Positions 7,811 through 14,080 of a stretch of 21,877 nucleotides of DNA are shown here, one piece after another (the stretch's first letter is position 1; the number at the start of each line of letters is the position of its first letter). The position numbers and the translations under genes were made by a program. The notes under the pieces were generated by a model that worked only from the letters and a program-made list of their open reading frames with translations, searched no databases and was not told where the DNA came from. Source of the DNA: an uncultured Bacteroidales bacterium (GTDB lineage Bacteria; Bacteroidota; Bacteroidia; Bacteroidales; UBA932); the NCBI GenBank assembly GCA_900546445.1, contig URCV01000031.1:1-21877 (forward strand). Reading direction: 5' to 3'.

Positions 7811-8424
7811 TGAAAAAAACACCTATCATCTTGAGCATTTGCTCTCTTGTAGTGGCGGCAGCCGCTCTCGTACTTAACTTCATTCCTAAACACGGCACAG
7901 AAAGCACTTGCGAGGAAAAAACCGAGAAAAGCGAAAATACGGAAGGCATCGCTTTCTTCAATCTCGACGAGGTAATCGCCGGATATCAGATGGCCATCGA
8001 CCTTCAGCAAAGTTTCGAGAAAAAGGCCAAAGGCATCGATGAGGACGTGACCCGTCGTCGCACCAAGCTTGAAAACGAGGACAAGGATCTCGCGGAGAAG
8101 CTCAACAAGGGACTCATCACCAGAAGCGTAGCCGAGGTAAAATATAACGAACTCCAGAAGAAGGTGGCCGATTTCCAGCAGTTCGGACAGCAGAAACAGA
8201 ACGAATTGGCAGAAGAGCAGCAGGTTATCCTGAACAACATCGCCAATTCCATTATGGAATACGTAACTAAATTCAACGCTACGCGTAACTACTCCCTGAT
8301 TTTCTCTACCCAGGGTGGTTTGCTTTCTCAGCCTGTCGTATGCGGCGACGAGGGATTGAACATCACTACAGAGCTCATCGAAGGCCTCAACGCAGAGTAC
8401 GTAGCGAGCAAGTCTAAAAAATAA
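7810..8424 (+). CDS. Second OmpH/Skp-like protein, membrane-anchored
   Basis: 204 residues. An uncleaved-looking hydrophobic segment (about 6-24, with no AxA-type cleavage site) is followed by a polar, Glu/Lys-rich linker to about 45. The OmpH-like start IAFFNLDEVIAGYQMA is at 47-62, a long coiled coil at about 65-145, and a C-terminal segment (NYSLIFSTQGGLL) that resembles the end of the OmpH fold. It is therefore likely a periplasmic coiled-coil protein tethered to the inner membrane. It may be a chaperone like its paralogue at 2286, though the anchor suggests a different place of action. It sits 16 bp after pdxJ and 6 bp before the LysM gene. Family assignment is good; function is inferred. 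Confidence 0.78.
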   Translation: MKKTPIILSICSLVVAAAALVLNFIPKHGTESTCEEKTEKSENTEGIAFFNLDEVIAGYQMAIDLQQSFEKKAKGIDEDVTRRRTKLENEDKDLAEKLNKGLITRSVAEVKYNELQKKVADFQQFGQQKQNELAEEQQVILNNIANSIMEYVTKFNATRNYSLIFSTQGGLLSQPVVCGDEGLNITTELIEGLNAEYVASKSKK

Positions 8425-8430
8425 ACTAAA

Positions 8431-9876
8431 TTGAGAAAGTTTTTCAGCATACTTCTATTGATTACCGCTTTCGGGAGCATCTCCGTAAGCGCTCAGGATT
8501 CGTATCCTGTGGTAGAGGTAAAAGTGTCAACTGACAAGGTGCGCGTAAATGGCAAGAGCTACTACACGCACGTGGTCACGGAAAAGCAGACCCTCTACTC
8601 GATAAGCAAGGCCTACGAAGTCACGACTGACGACATCATACATGCGAATCCGAAGCTCCACTTGGACAAGGAGCCGCTAAAGGAGGGCAGCATCCTGCTT
8701 GTTCCCGTCAAGCCATCGAAGCCTGCCGCGGACATACCCGTAGAACAGCCTGTGGCACAAGACAGCACTACGCTCGAAGCCGTACCTTCGGAGACATTGG
8801 CGGAAGTGCAGGAGACTCCCATCGACTTTTCTCAGGCCAATGCCACCCTGTCACTGCTGTTGCCATTTGCCGTCGACACCACTGCTAACAAGAACTATCT
8901 CAATTTTTATTTCGGAGCGCTATTGGCCGTGAAAGAATTGGCCGATAAAGGTATGACCATCGAAATCAATGCGATAGACTCCGAAAACAGGCAGGAACTC
9001 TCGGATTGCAGAAGGCAAATCGCCGAGAGCGACATAATCATAGGACCGGTAAGCGGCTCGGACATAGCGCAGACGCTGCGCATCCTTCCGGATAACAAAT
9101 ATCTGGTGTCGCCGCTGGACAGCCGCACCGAGAATTGGGCTCAAAGCGACAGGGTCATTCTGGCAGCGACAAGCGCGACCAGGCAAATAGAGGACGTGGT
9201 GGATTGGCTGGCAGAGGATATGGCCGGAGGAACCGACACTCTGATAGTGGTAAGGGAAACCGGATACAAGATGACATTTACGGAGAACACTATGTCTTCG
9301 TATCTTTCCAACATCCCGGAAGATAGGAAGATAGAAGTGGATTACTCGCTTTCAGGAGGGCTGGAGATGAACGAATGGTTCGACGCTCACACTCACTTGA
9401 AGGATTCGGTAACCCGTGTCATCGCGGCATCGGAGCACGACATATTCATAGATGACGTCATCAGGAACGTGTATCTTCAGAACAACATGAAGAAAAACAC
9501 CATCATCTACGGGCCGGCGAAGACCAAATCCGACGAGATGGATCGTATGTGCGACGCCCGCCTGCATTCGAGCGTTACCTATCATATAGATTACACGCGC
9601 CCGGATGTCATAAAATTCGTAAAGGACTTCAGGGCATTGTACGGAGGAGAGCCTGACAATTTCGCTTTCCACGGCTACGACACGGCCAAGTATTTCCTGA
9701 GCATCTATGCCAAGTATGGCGACGATTGGGCGGAGCATCTCTCTGCCTTTACCCAGAGCGGACTTCAAACTTACTTTAGATTTGAAAAGCCACAGGGATG
9801 GGAAGGAGCTGTAAATGCAGGACTTAGACGATTGGTTTACTCTCCGGGATTCAAAGTTCAAATCACTGACAGATAA
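8431..9876 (+). CDS. LysM-domain protein with periplasmic-binding-like domain, secreted
   Basis: 481 residues starting at TTG. This start is chosen because the frame immediately encodes a clear signal peptide (about 1-22, hydrophobic core then SVSAQ) and lies 6 bp after the preceding stop. No in-frame ATG occurs in the signal sequence. A LysM peptidoglycan-binding module follows at about 45-93 (HVVTEKQTLYSISKAYEVTTDDI, then GSILLVPV). After a Pro/Glu-rich linker (94-135), a region from about 138 to the end looks like a type-1 periplasmic-binding fold (LSLLLPFAVD, FYFGALLAVKEL, DIIIGPVSGSDI, KYLVSPLDS, FAFHGYDTAKYF). It probably binds peptidoglycan and an unidentified ligand or partner in the periplasm. 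It is the last gene before the terminator at 9878. Confidence 0.8.
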   Translation: MRKFFSILLLITAFGSISVSAQDSYPVVEVKVSTDKVRVNGKSYYTHVVTEKQTLYSISKAYEVTTDDIIHANPKLHLDKEPLKEGSILLVPVKPSKPAADIPVEQPVAQDSTTLEAVPSETLAEVQETPIDFSQANATLSLLLPFAVDTTANKNYLNFYFGALLAVKELADKGMTIEINAIDSENRQELSDCRRQIAESDIIIGPVSGSDIAQTLRILPDNKYLVSPLDSRTENWAQSDRVILAATSATRQIEDVVDWLAEDMAGGTDTLIVVRETGYKMTFTENTMSSYLSNIPEDRKIEVDYSLSGGLEMNEWFDAHTHLKDSVTRVIAASEHDIFIDDVIRNVYLQNNMKKNTIIYGPAKTKSDEMDRMCDARLHSSVTYHIDYTRPDVIKFVKDFRALYGGEPDNFAFHGYDTAKYFLSIYAKYGDDWAEHLSAFTQSGLQTYFRFEKPQGWEGAVNAGLRRLVYSPGFKVQITDR

Positions 9877-9877
9877 G

Positions 9878-9914
9878 AAAAGATGCTTCACCTTTGGTGG
9901 AGCATCTTTTTTTT
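9878..9914 (+). terminator. Intrinsic terminator of the pdxJ group
   Basis: Fifteen-bp stem (arms 9878-9892 and 9896-9910, one G-U pair) with a 3-nt loop, ending in an eight-T run (9907-9914). It begins directly after the stop codon at 9874-9876. Confidence 0.9.
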
Positions 9915-9924
9915 CATAGATTTG
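9893..9924 (+). promoter_or_regulatory. radC promoter overlapping the upstream terminator
   Basis: -33 TTTG at 9893-9896 and -7 TAGATTTG at 9917-9924, separated by 20 bp. Both match the Bacteroidota consensus fully. The -33 box is formed by the loop and first 3'-arm base of the preceding terminator. The radC ATG is 39 nt downstream of the -7 box. Confidence 0.7.
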
Positions 9925-9963
9925 CATCGGAAGGGGTCACTAAGGACCTCTCGAACGAGAACT

Positions 9964-10674
9964 ATGAGAATTAAAGAATTGAGTCTAAATGAAAGGCCTC
10001 GCGAAAGATTGCTCAGCGCAGGACCGGCAGCCCTCTCAGACGGAGAATTATTGGCAGTTTTATTACGCACGGGAACATCGCAGATGAATGTCCTCGATGT
10101 GGCGCGCACTCTCCTATTAAAATGCAATAACTCACTGGTGGAGATGTCGCGGCTTTCGACGGAGCAATTGTGTGCTGTCCCGGGAATTAAAAAGGACAAG
10201 GCGGCGACAATTATGGCGGCGCTGGAACTGGGAAGGCGTTTCATCGGCGAGCATAACGAGAGGCCCGAGGAAAAAATCAAGTGCGCGGTGGATGCGTATA
10301 ATCTGCTTATCCCTATGCTTAAGGGACTTGACCACGAGGAGGGGTGGCTTATTCTACTGGATAAAGGAAGCCGCGTGATAGAAGCCATGTCTTTAGGGAT
10401 AGGGTCAGACGACACCGTGGCGATAGGGATAAAGCTCATCATACGGCTTGCCCTCGAAAAGGGTGCGGCGGCGGTAATCGTCGCGCACAATCACCCTTCC
10501 GGCGACCCTGAGCCTTCCGATGCCGACATAAAGATGACGATGGCCATTCACAAGGCGTGCAGTGTCTGCGACATTAGTTTCCTGGACCACGTGATAGTGT
10601 GTGACAGCCGTCTTTTCAGTTTCGCGGAGGAAAAATGCATAGAAATGCCGAATAACTTTGCAGAATTAAAATAA
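9964..10674 (+). CDS. radC: RadC-family JAB/MPN-domain protein
   Basis: 236 residues from the ATG at 9964. An in-frame ATG at 9883 lies inside the upstream terminator and ahead of the promoter, so it is rejected. The first residues (MRIKELSLNERPRERLL) match the family N-terminus. A helix-hairpin-helix-like segment (LCAVPGIKKDKAATI) lies at 69-83, followed by a JAMM/MPN+ metal site HNHPSGDPEPSDAD at 175-188 with His175, His177 and Asp188, and an upstream acidic pair at 125-126. RadC proteins were once tied to DNA repair, but that link is doubtful and their biochemical role is unsettled; the domain is a metallopeptidase-like fold. It stands alone, with its own promoter, and its 3' end carries the -33 box of the tRNA-His promoter. 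Confidence 0.93.
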   Translation: MRIKELSLNERPRERLLSAGPAALSDGELLAVLLRTGTSQMNVLDVARTLLLKCNNSLVEMSRLSTEQLCAVPGIKKDKAATIMAALELGRRFIGEHNERPEEKIKCAVDAYNLLIPMLKGLDHEEGWLILLDKGSRVIEAMSLGIGSDDTVAIGIKLIIRLALEKGAAAVIVAHNHPSGDPEPSDADIKMTMAIHKACSVCDISFLDHVIVCDSRLFSFAEEKCIEMPNNFAELK

Positions 10675-10687
10675 ATTCTTATATTTG
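10657..10687 (+). promoter_or_regulatory. tRNA-His promoter
   Basis: -33 TTTG at 10657-10660 inside the last codons of radC and -7 TATATTTG at 10680-10687, with a 19-bp spacer. Both boxes are perfect matches. The tRNA begins 33 bp downstream of the -7 box. Confidence 0.75.
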
Positions 10688-10720
10688 CAATCCTTTCGGC
10701 CTAAGGGCTGGGAGTTAAAT

Positions 10721-10795
10721 GGTGCGATTAGTTCAGTTGGTAGAGCACTAGATTGTGGTTCTAGGTGTCGTGGGTTCGAGCCCCACATCGCACCC
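10721..10795 (+). tRNA. tRNA-His (anticodon GUG)
   Basis: The acceptor stem GGTGCGA/TCGCACC closes a cloverleaf. The anticodon stem CTAGA/TCTAG (10748-10752, 10760-10764) flanks loop TTGTGGT with anticodon GTG at 10755-10757. The T arm contains GGTTCGAGCC. The discriminator base is C, as expected for tRNA-His. The base at -1 is not G in the DNA and the CCA end is not fully encoded, so both would need to be added after transcription. Confidence 0.96.
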
Positions 10796-10796
10796 C

Positions 10797-10823
10797 AAGA
10801 CGGCAGAAATGCCGTCTTTTTTG
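10797..10823 (+). terminator. Terminator of tRNA-His
   Basis: Perfect 9-bp stem AAGACGGCA/TGCCGTCTT with a GAAA tetraloop, followed by a T run. It sits immediately after the tRNA. Confidence 0.9.
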
Positions 10824-10824
10824 T

Positions 10825-11180
10825 TTTACGGCGAACGGACCTTGTCGCTCGCAGCAAAGTTCGCCCTCGGACGGATCCTCCTTTCACTAGTTGCCGGGAA
10901 CGCTGAAGCGCACATCAGTGCGCCGGCCGGGCCGTGTATTTTGCAAAAGCAAAATATGGAAAGGCGCAAAGGCCGACGTGGGTAGCCACGATAGTGGCGG
11001 TCATCGCTCGCAACCCGAAAAACACCTTTGAACAGCAGCCGCATTCTACAGCGTTCTGGTAAGGGTGCGACCTAAAGGTGTACGAAAGTACAAGTGCCTC
11101 TACGGCACTCAGACTCAAAAGGTTTTTTTCGGGTTCTTCGGTAGAATATAGTTCAAAGAAGTGTTATTTTTATTAAAAAT
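10825..11180. other. Gene-free, hairpin-rich region between two tRNA genes; possible structured RNA or repeat
   Basis: I see no convincing protein gene here; short ORFs overlap tRNA or hairpins and resemble no family I recognise. Instead there are many exact inverted repeats: GGCGAAC 10830-10836 with GTTCGCC 10859-10865; GCGCAC/GTGCGC 10908-10923 with ATCA loop; an 8-bp stem 10937-10944/10949-10956 with AAAA loop; CGTGG/CCACG 10977-10990 with GTAG loop; and the helix and hairpins listed separately from 11012 to 11135. G+C is higher in the first 200 bp than in nearby intergenic DNA. No TAnnTTTG match serves it on either strand, and the tRNA-His terminator sits upstream. I could not match it to RNase P RNA, tmRNA, SRP RNA or 6S RNA. 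Confidence 0.5.
11012..11135 (+). ncRNA. Candidate structured RNA domain closed by a long helix
   Basis: Segment 11012-11029 can pair with 11118-11135: 11 perfect bp (AACCCGAAAAA with its complement), one mismatch, then 6 more bp. The enclosed stretch holds a hairpin at 11079-11092 (5-bp stem, GAAA loop) and a 6-bp hairpin AGTGCC/GGCACT at 11093-11109 with a 5-nt loop. The 5' strand of the closing helix can instead pair with 11074-11081 (8 perfect bp), giving a mutually exclusive fold. No promoter is evident and the strand is assumed from the flanking tRNAs. Identity unknown. Confidence 0.35.
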
Positions 11181-11183
11181 AAA

Positions 11184-11214
11184 TTTGCGGTTTACGAAAA
11201 AATTCGTACATTTG
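11184..11214 (+). promoter_or_regulatory. tRNA-Leu promoter
   Basis: -33 TTTG at 11184-11187 and -7 TACATTTG at 11207-11214, with a 19-bp spacer, ending 16 bp before the tRNA. The -33 box is itself the end of another full -7 match (TAAATTTG, 11180-11187), so a second overlapping start is possible. Confidence 0.75.
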
Positions 11215-11230
11215 CAGTCCCAAAGTAGAT

Positions 11231-11313
11231 GCGGATGTGGTGAAATGGTAGACACGCTACTTTGAGGGGGTAGTGGGCGTTGGCCTGTATGAGTTCGAGT
11301 CTCATCATCCGCA
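11231..11313 (+). tRNA. tRNA-Leu (anticodon GAG)
   Basis: The acceptor stem GCGGATG/CATCCGC closes a class II cloverleaf with a long variable arm (TGGGCGTTGGCCTGT region) typical of tRNA-Leu. The anticodon stem CTACT/GGTAG (one G-U) holds loop TTGAGGG with anticodon GAG. The T arm contains GAGTTCGAGTCTC. The discriminator is A, as expected for leucine. CCA is not encoded. Confidence 0.95.
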
Positions 11314-11318
11314 CGAAG

Positions 11319-11345
11319 AAGTCAGCTGAAATAGCTGACTTTTTT
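11319..11345 (+). terminator. Terminator of tRNA-Leu
   Basis: Perfect 9-bp stem AAGTCAGCT/AGCTGACTT with a 5-nt loop and a T run, starting 5 bp after the tRNA. Similar in design to the tRNA-His terminator. Confidence 0.9.
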
Positions 11346-11347
11346 CG

Positions 11348-11355
11348 TATATTTG
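11348..11355 (+). promoter_or_regulatory. -7 promoter element for the queH-ispE gene
   Basis: TATATTTG, a full match to TAnnTTTG, directly after the T run of the tRNA-Leu terminator. There is no clear -33 TTTG. It leaves a leader of about 75 nt before the ATG at 11436. Confidence 0.6.
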
Positions 11356-11360
11356 CATTC

Positions 11361-11410
11361 CGAAAAACAGTCGGTCAACACCACTTGTTTTCGCCACTAA
11401 TGAATTAGTG
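11361..11410 (+). promoter_or_regulatory. Two adjacent hairpins in the queH-ispE leader
   Basis: CGAAAAACA (11361-11369) can pair with TGTTTTCG (11386-11393), 8 bp with one bulged A. It is followed at once by CACTAAT-GA-ATTAGTG (11395-11410), a 7-bp inverted repeat with a 2-nt centre. As DNA the second could be an operator; as RNA its loop is too tight for the full stem, so a slightly opened form would be needed. I do not recognise it as a known preQ1 or other riboswitch. Confidence 0.35.
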
Positions 11411-11435
11411 CATACATCACCAAATTGACTGCAGG

Positions 11436-12794
11436 ATGTCTTCTATTTTAGACGGAATATCACCCGAAGGCCCCATCCTTCTGCATTGCTGCTGCGCTCC
11501 GTGCGCATCGGCCATATTGGAGGCGATGGTAGAGGCCCAATTGGCCGTGACGGTCTTCTTTTCTAACTCAAACATCTTTCCTTTCGAGGAATATCTGACG
11601 AGAAAGGACGAGCTGGTTCGTTATTGCGAGCGGCTCGGCGTCCCTTACGTGGAGGACGTCTACGCACACGAGGATTGGCAGAAAGAGGTGGGCTGCGGAC
11701 GGGAAGACATGCCCGAAAGGAGCAGCAGGTGCGCTCAGTGCTTCAGATTCCGATTGCTCAGGGCTGCCAATTATGCCGCAGAAAACGGATTTTCCGCACT
11801 GACGACGACATTGGCCTCCTCCAGATGGAAGAGTCTCGAGCAGATAGACGAGGCGGGTCGCTGGGCAGTGGAGCAGGCGAACGGCGGTCATCCCGGCGGC
11901 AGCGAGGTCCTATGGTGGGCGATGAATTGGCGCAAAGGTGGGCTACAGGCTCGCAGATGCGCGCTTATAAAGGAGTTGAACTTCTATAACCAGCAATATT
12001 GCGGCTGCGAATATTCGATGAGAAAAGAAAACACGGTGGTGATGTTTCCGCCGGCCAAGATTAACCTCGGATTGAATGTGCTACGGAAACGGGAAGACGG
12101 ATTTCACGATATCGAGACCCTCTTTTACGCAGTACCTTCGCTTTGTGACAGGCTCGAGGTGAGTAAGAGCGACGAGTTCCGCGCCGATGTGGAAGGGGCG
12201 AATTGGCCTATGGAAAAGGACTTGTGCGTAAGGGCATTCCGGCTGATGCAGGAACGTTATGGGATAGGGAACGTTACTCTTTCACTACGTAAGCACATCC
12301 CTGTAGGAGCGGGATTGGGAGGAGGCTCGGCGGACTGCGCTTTCACTATAAAGGCTCTCAACTCCCTGTTCGGACTGGGTCTGAGCGAGGAGGAGATGAT
12401 GGAATGCGCCGGTGAATTGGGCTCGGACTGCGCTTTCTTCATAAAATGCGCTCCTCAGTGGGGTGAGGGTAGGGGCGACATCCTCACTCCCTTAGGACGG
12501 GACATTCTGAAGGGTTATGAAATAAGAGTGGAAATCCCTGAGGGAGAAAGCATTAACACGGCCGAGGCTTATAAAGGCATTACTCCGGGGGCGAAGGCGC
12601 CTTCCATAAAGGAGATAATCTGCGAGCACGGCATAGATGAGTGGAAGGAGCTTCTCCATAACGATTTCGAGGATAGCGTGTTCCCGTGTCATCCGGCCAT
12701 CAAGGAATTGAAGGAAGATATGTACGAGAGAGGCGCGGTTTACGCCTCGATGAGTGGAAGCGGCGCGGCCGTTTTCGGAATTTTCAAAAAGTAA
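11436..12794 (+). CDS. queH-ispE: Fused epoxyqueuosine reductase QueH and CDP-ME kinase IspE
   Basis: One uninterrupted 452-residue frame contains two complete enzymes. Residues 1-194 are QueH (DUF208): the metal-binding cysteines LHCCCAPC at 16-23 (Cys18, 19, 20, 23), the SNSNIFPFEEY block at 43-53, RCAQCFRFRL at 98-107 (Cys99, Cys102), TTTLASSRWKSLEQI at 123-137, and YCGCEYS at 188-194 that normally ends the protein. QueH performs the last step of queuosine tRNA modification. Residues 203-452 are IspE, which phosphorylates CDP-methylerythritol in the MEP isoprenoid pathway: FPPAKINLGL at 204-213 (Lys208), the ATP loop VGAGLGGGSAD at 290-300, LGSDCAFF with Asp331, and SMSGSGAAVFGIF at 438-450. 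The linker is only about 8 residues. Internal ATGs at 12018 and 12042 could give IspE alone. The two parts have no known metabolic link. Possible alternatives are a lost stop codon by assembly error or very recent fusion. Confidence 0.9.
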   Translation: MSSILDGISPEGPILLHCCCAPCASAILEAMVEAQLAVTVFFSNSNIFPFEEYLTRKDELVRYCERLGVPYVEDVYAHEDWQKEVGCGREDMPERSSRCAQCFRFRLLRAANYAAENGFSALTTTLASSRWKSLEQIDEAGRWAVEQANGGHPGGSEVLWWAMNWRKGGLQARRCALIKELNFYNQQYCGCEYSMRKENTVVMFPPAKINLGLNVLRKREDGFHDIETLFYAVPSLCDRLEVSKSDEFRADVEGANWPMEKDLCVRAFRLMQERYGIGNVTLSLRKHIPVGAGLGGGSADCAFTIKALNSLFGLGLSEEEMMECAGELGSDCAFFIKCAPQWGEGRGDILTPLGRDILKGYEIRVEIPEGESINTAEAYKGITPGAKAPSIKEIICEHGIDEWKELLHNDFEDSVFPCHPAIKELKEDMYERGAVYASMSGSGAAVFGIFKK

Positions 12795-12797
12795 GAT

Positions 12798-12992
12798 ATG
12801 GGAATAATCTTTATGATATTATACCTGACCGGTTTGATTCCGGCAGCACTGTCTTTCAAGGACTTGTTTTCTCGAAAGAATGTAGGGATGGGAAGGAAGC
12901 TCGTGACGGCCTTTTTCGTGTTCATTTTCAGCTGGATAGGCTTCTATATTTATGAAATAACAAAAAATAGTATATGGAAAACAAACGATTAG
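12798..12992 (+). CDS. Small two-helix membrane protein of unknown function
   Basis: 64 residues with two hydrophobic helices, about 3-20 and 35-55, joined by a short basic loop (KDLFSRKNVGMGRK). It starts 3 bp after the ispE stop and overlaps the next gene by 19 bp in another frame, so its translation may be coupled to both neighbours. That packing, and the clean membrane-protein composition, argue that it is real despite its size. I do not recognise a family. It may partner the membrane acyltransferase-like protein that follows, but this is inference. Confidence 0.6.
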   Translation: MGIIFMILYLTGLIPAALSFKDLFSRKNVGMGRKLVTAFFVFIFSWIGFYIYEITKNSIWKTND

Positions 12993-14080
12993 AAAGTCTC
13001 GACGCCTTCAGGGGCTTCGATATGATGTGGATAATGGGATTGGCCTCGATAGTCGTCGCCGTGTGCTCGCTATTCCCAGGGGGCGAAAACTGCGCACTGG
13101 CCACCCAAATGGAACACGTGGAATGGAACGGATTGGCATTTATGGACCTGATCTTCCCTACCTTCCTTTTCATCGCCGGCATCTCCTTTCCATTTTCACT
13201 TGCCAAGCAGAAATCGCTGAACCACAGCAGTGCCCAGATTCACGGGAAAATCTTCAAGCGCGCCGCTGTCCTCGTATTGTTCGGACTTATCTACAACGGT
13301 CTTCTGGGCAATTTTAACCTCTCGGAGCTGCGCTGGTGCAGTGTTTTGGGAAGAATCGGCCTCGCGTGGATGATAGCTGCGCTGCTGTTTGTGCACTGCA
13401 AAAGAAACGTAAGAATCATCATCTGCGCCGCCCTGCTACTAGGATACTACCTGATAATGAGATTTTGCTTGGCGCCGGGAGCACCTGCAGGGGCTGACCC
13501 GTTCTCGCTGGAATGGAACATAGCCGGATACATAGATCAGAAGGTGATGCCGGGAATACTTTACCTCGGAACATTCGATCCGGAAGGACTCCTCGGACTT
13601 ATTCCTGCCAGTGCTACCGCTATGATGGGTATGTTTACCGGTGAGTTCGTAAGGGAATGTAAGAAAAGCGGCGAGAAAAAGACTCTATATATGGTCATAG
13701 CGTCTGCCCTACTTTTAGCGGTGGGTCTCGTATGGAACATATTCTTCCCTATCAACAAGAACCTCTGGAGCAGCAGTTTCGCCTGTGTAGTAGGCTCTTA
13801 CTCGCTCTTTATGTTCGCCCTCTTCTATTATGTAATAGACGTGAAGGGACACCACAAATGGGCATTCCCGTTCAAGGTCGTAGGTATGAACTCCATCACC
13901 ATCTATATGGCCATGGAATTCGTAAGCTTCAGCCTCACTGCCAAACTGCTTCTCGGCGGAGTTATGAAACTTATGCCAAGCGAAGCGGCAGCTAACCTGA
14001 TTCTCTATATAGGGATATTTATGCTGAGGTGGCTCTTGCTCTATTTCCTGTACAAGAAAAAGATATTCTTGAAAGTCTAG
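12974..14080 (+). CDS. HGSNAT/DUF5009-like multi-span membrane protein, probable acyltransferase
   Basis: 368 residues with about ten hydrophobic segments across the protein. Family features include the N-terminal RLESLDAFRGFDMMWI block at 5-20, WNGLAFMDLIFPTFLFIAG at about 51-69, FDPEGLLGLIPASATAMMG near 200, FFPINKNLWSSSF near 257 and GMNSITIYM near 302. These match the bacterial relatives of lysosomal heparan-alpha-glucosaminide N-acetyltransferase, often labelled DUF5009 and related to NagX. Human HGSNAT moves acetyl from cytosolic acetyl-CoA to glucosamine across a membrane; the bacterial substrate is not established. It overlaps the small membrane protein at its 5' end, and its stop codon overlaps that of the convergent manC-like gene. 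Confidence 0.85.
   Translation: MENKRLESLDAFRGFDMMWIMGLASIVVAVCSLFPGGENCALATQMEHVEWNGLAFMDLIFPTFLFIAGISFPFSLAKQKSLNHSSAQIHGKIFKRAAVLVLFGLIYNGLLGNFNLSELRWCSVLGRIGLAWMIAALLFVHCKRNVRIIICAALLLGYYLIMRFCLAPGAPAGADPFSLEWNIAGYIDQKVMPGILYLGTFDPEGLLGLIPASATAMMGMFTGEFVRECKKSGEKKTLYMVIASALLLAVGLVWNIFFPINKNLWSSSFACVVGSYSLFMFALFYYVIDVKGHHKWAFPFKVVGMNSITIYMAMEFVSFSLTAKLLLGGVMKLMPSEAAANLILYIGIFMLRWLLLYFLYKKKIFLKV

Noticed and set aside
9883..9963. Longer radC start at 9883
   Set aside because: It lies inside the terminator stem, upstream of the radC promoter, and adds residues not found in the family N-terminus.
10755..10985. Short plus-strand ORF beginning inside tRNA-His (76 residues)
   Set aside because: It starts in the anticodon arm and crosses the tRNA terminator; typical of spurious ORFs over tRNA genes.
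10826..11118. Minus-strand ORFs of 67-72 residues in the inter-tRNA region
   Set aside because: They overlap each other and the hairpins, show no recognised family, and no promoter match precedes them.
10825..11180. RNase P RNA, tmRNA, SRP RNA or 6S RNA between the tRNAs
   Set aside because: I looked on both strands for the conserved cores of these RNAs and did not find them, and the fold is not rod-like as in 6S.
11395..11410. Inverted repeat as an insertion or recombination site
   Set aside because: There is a single copy in the window with no duplicated flanks or recombinase nearby; kept only as a leader element.
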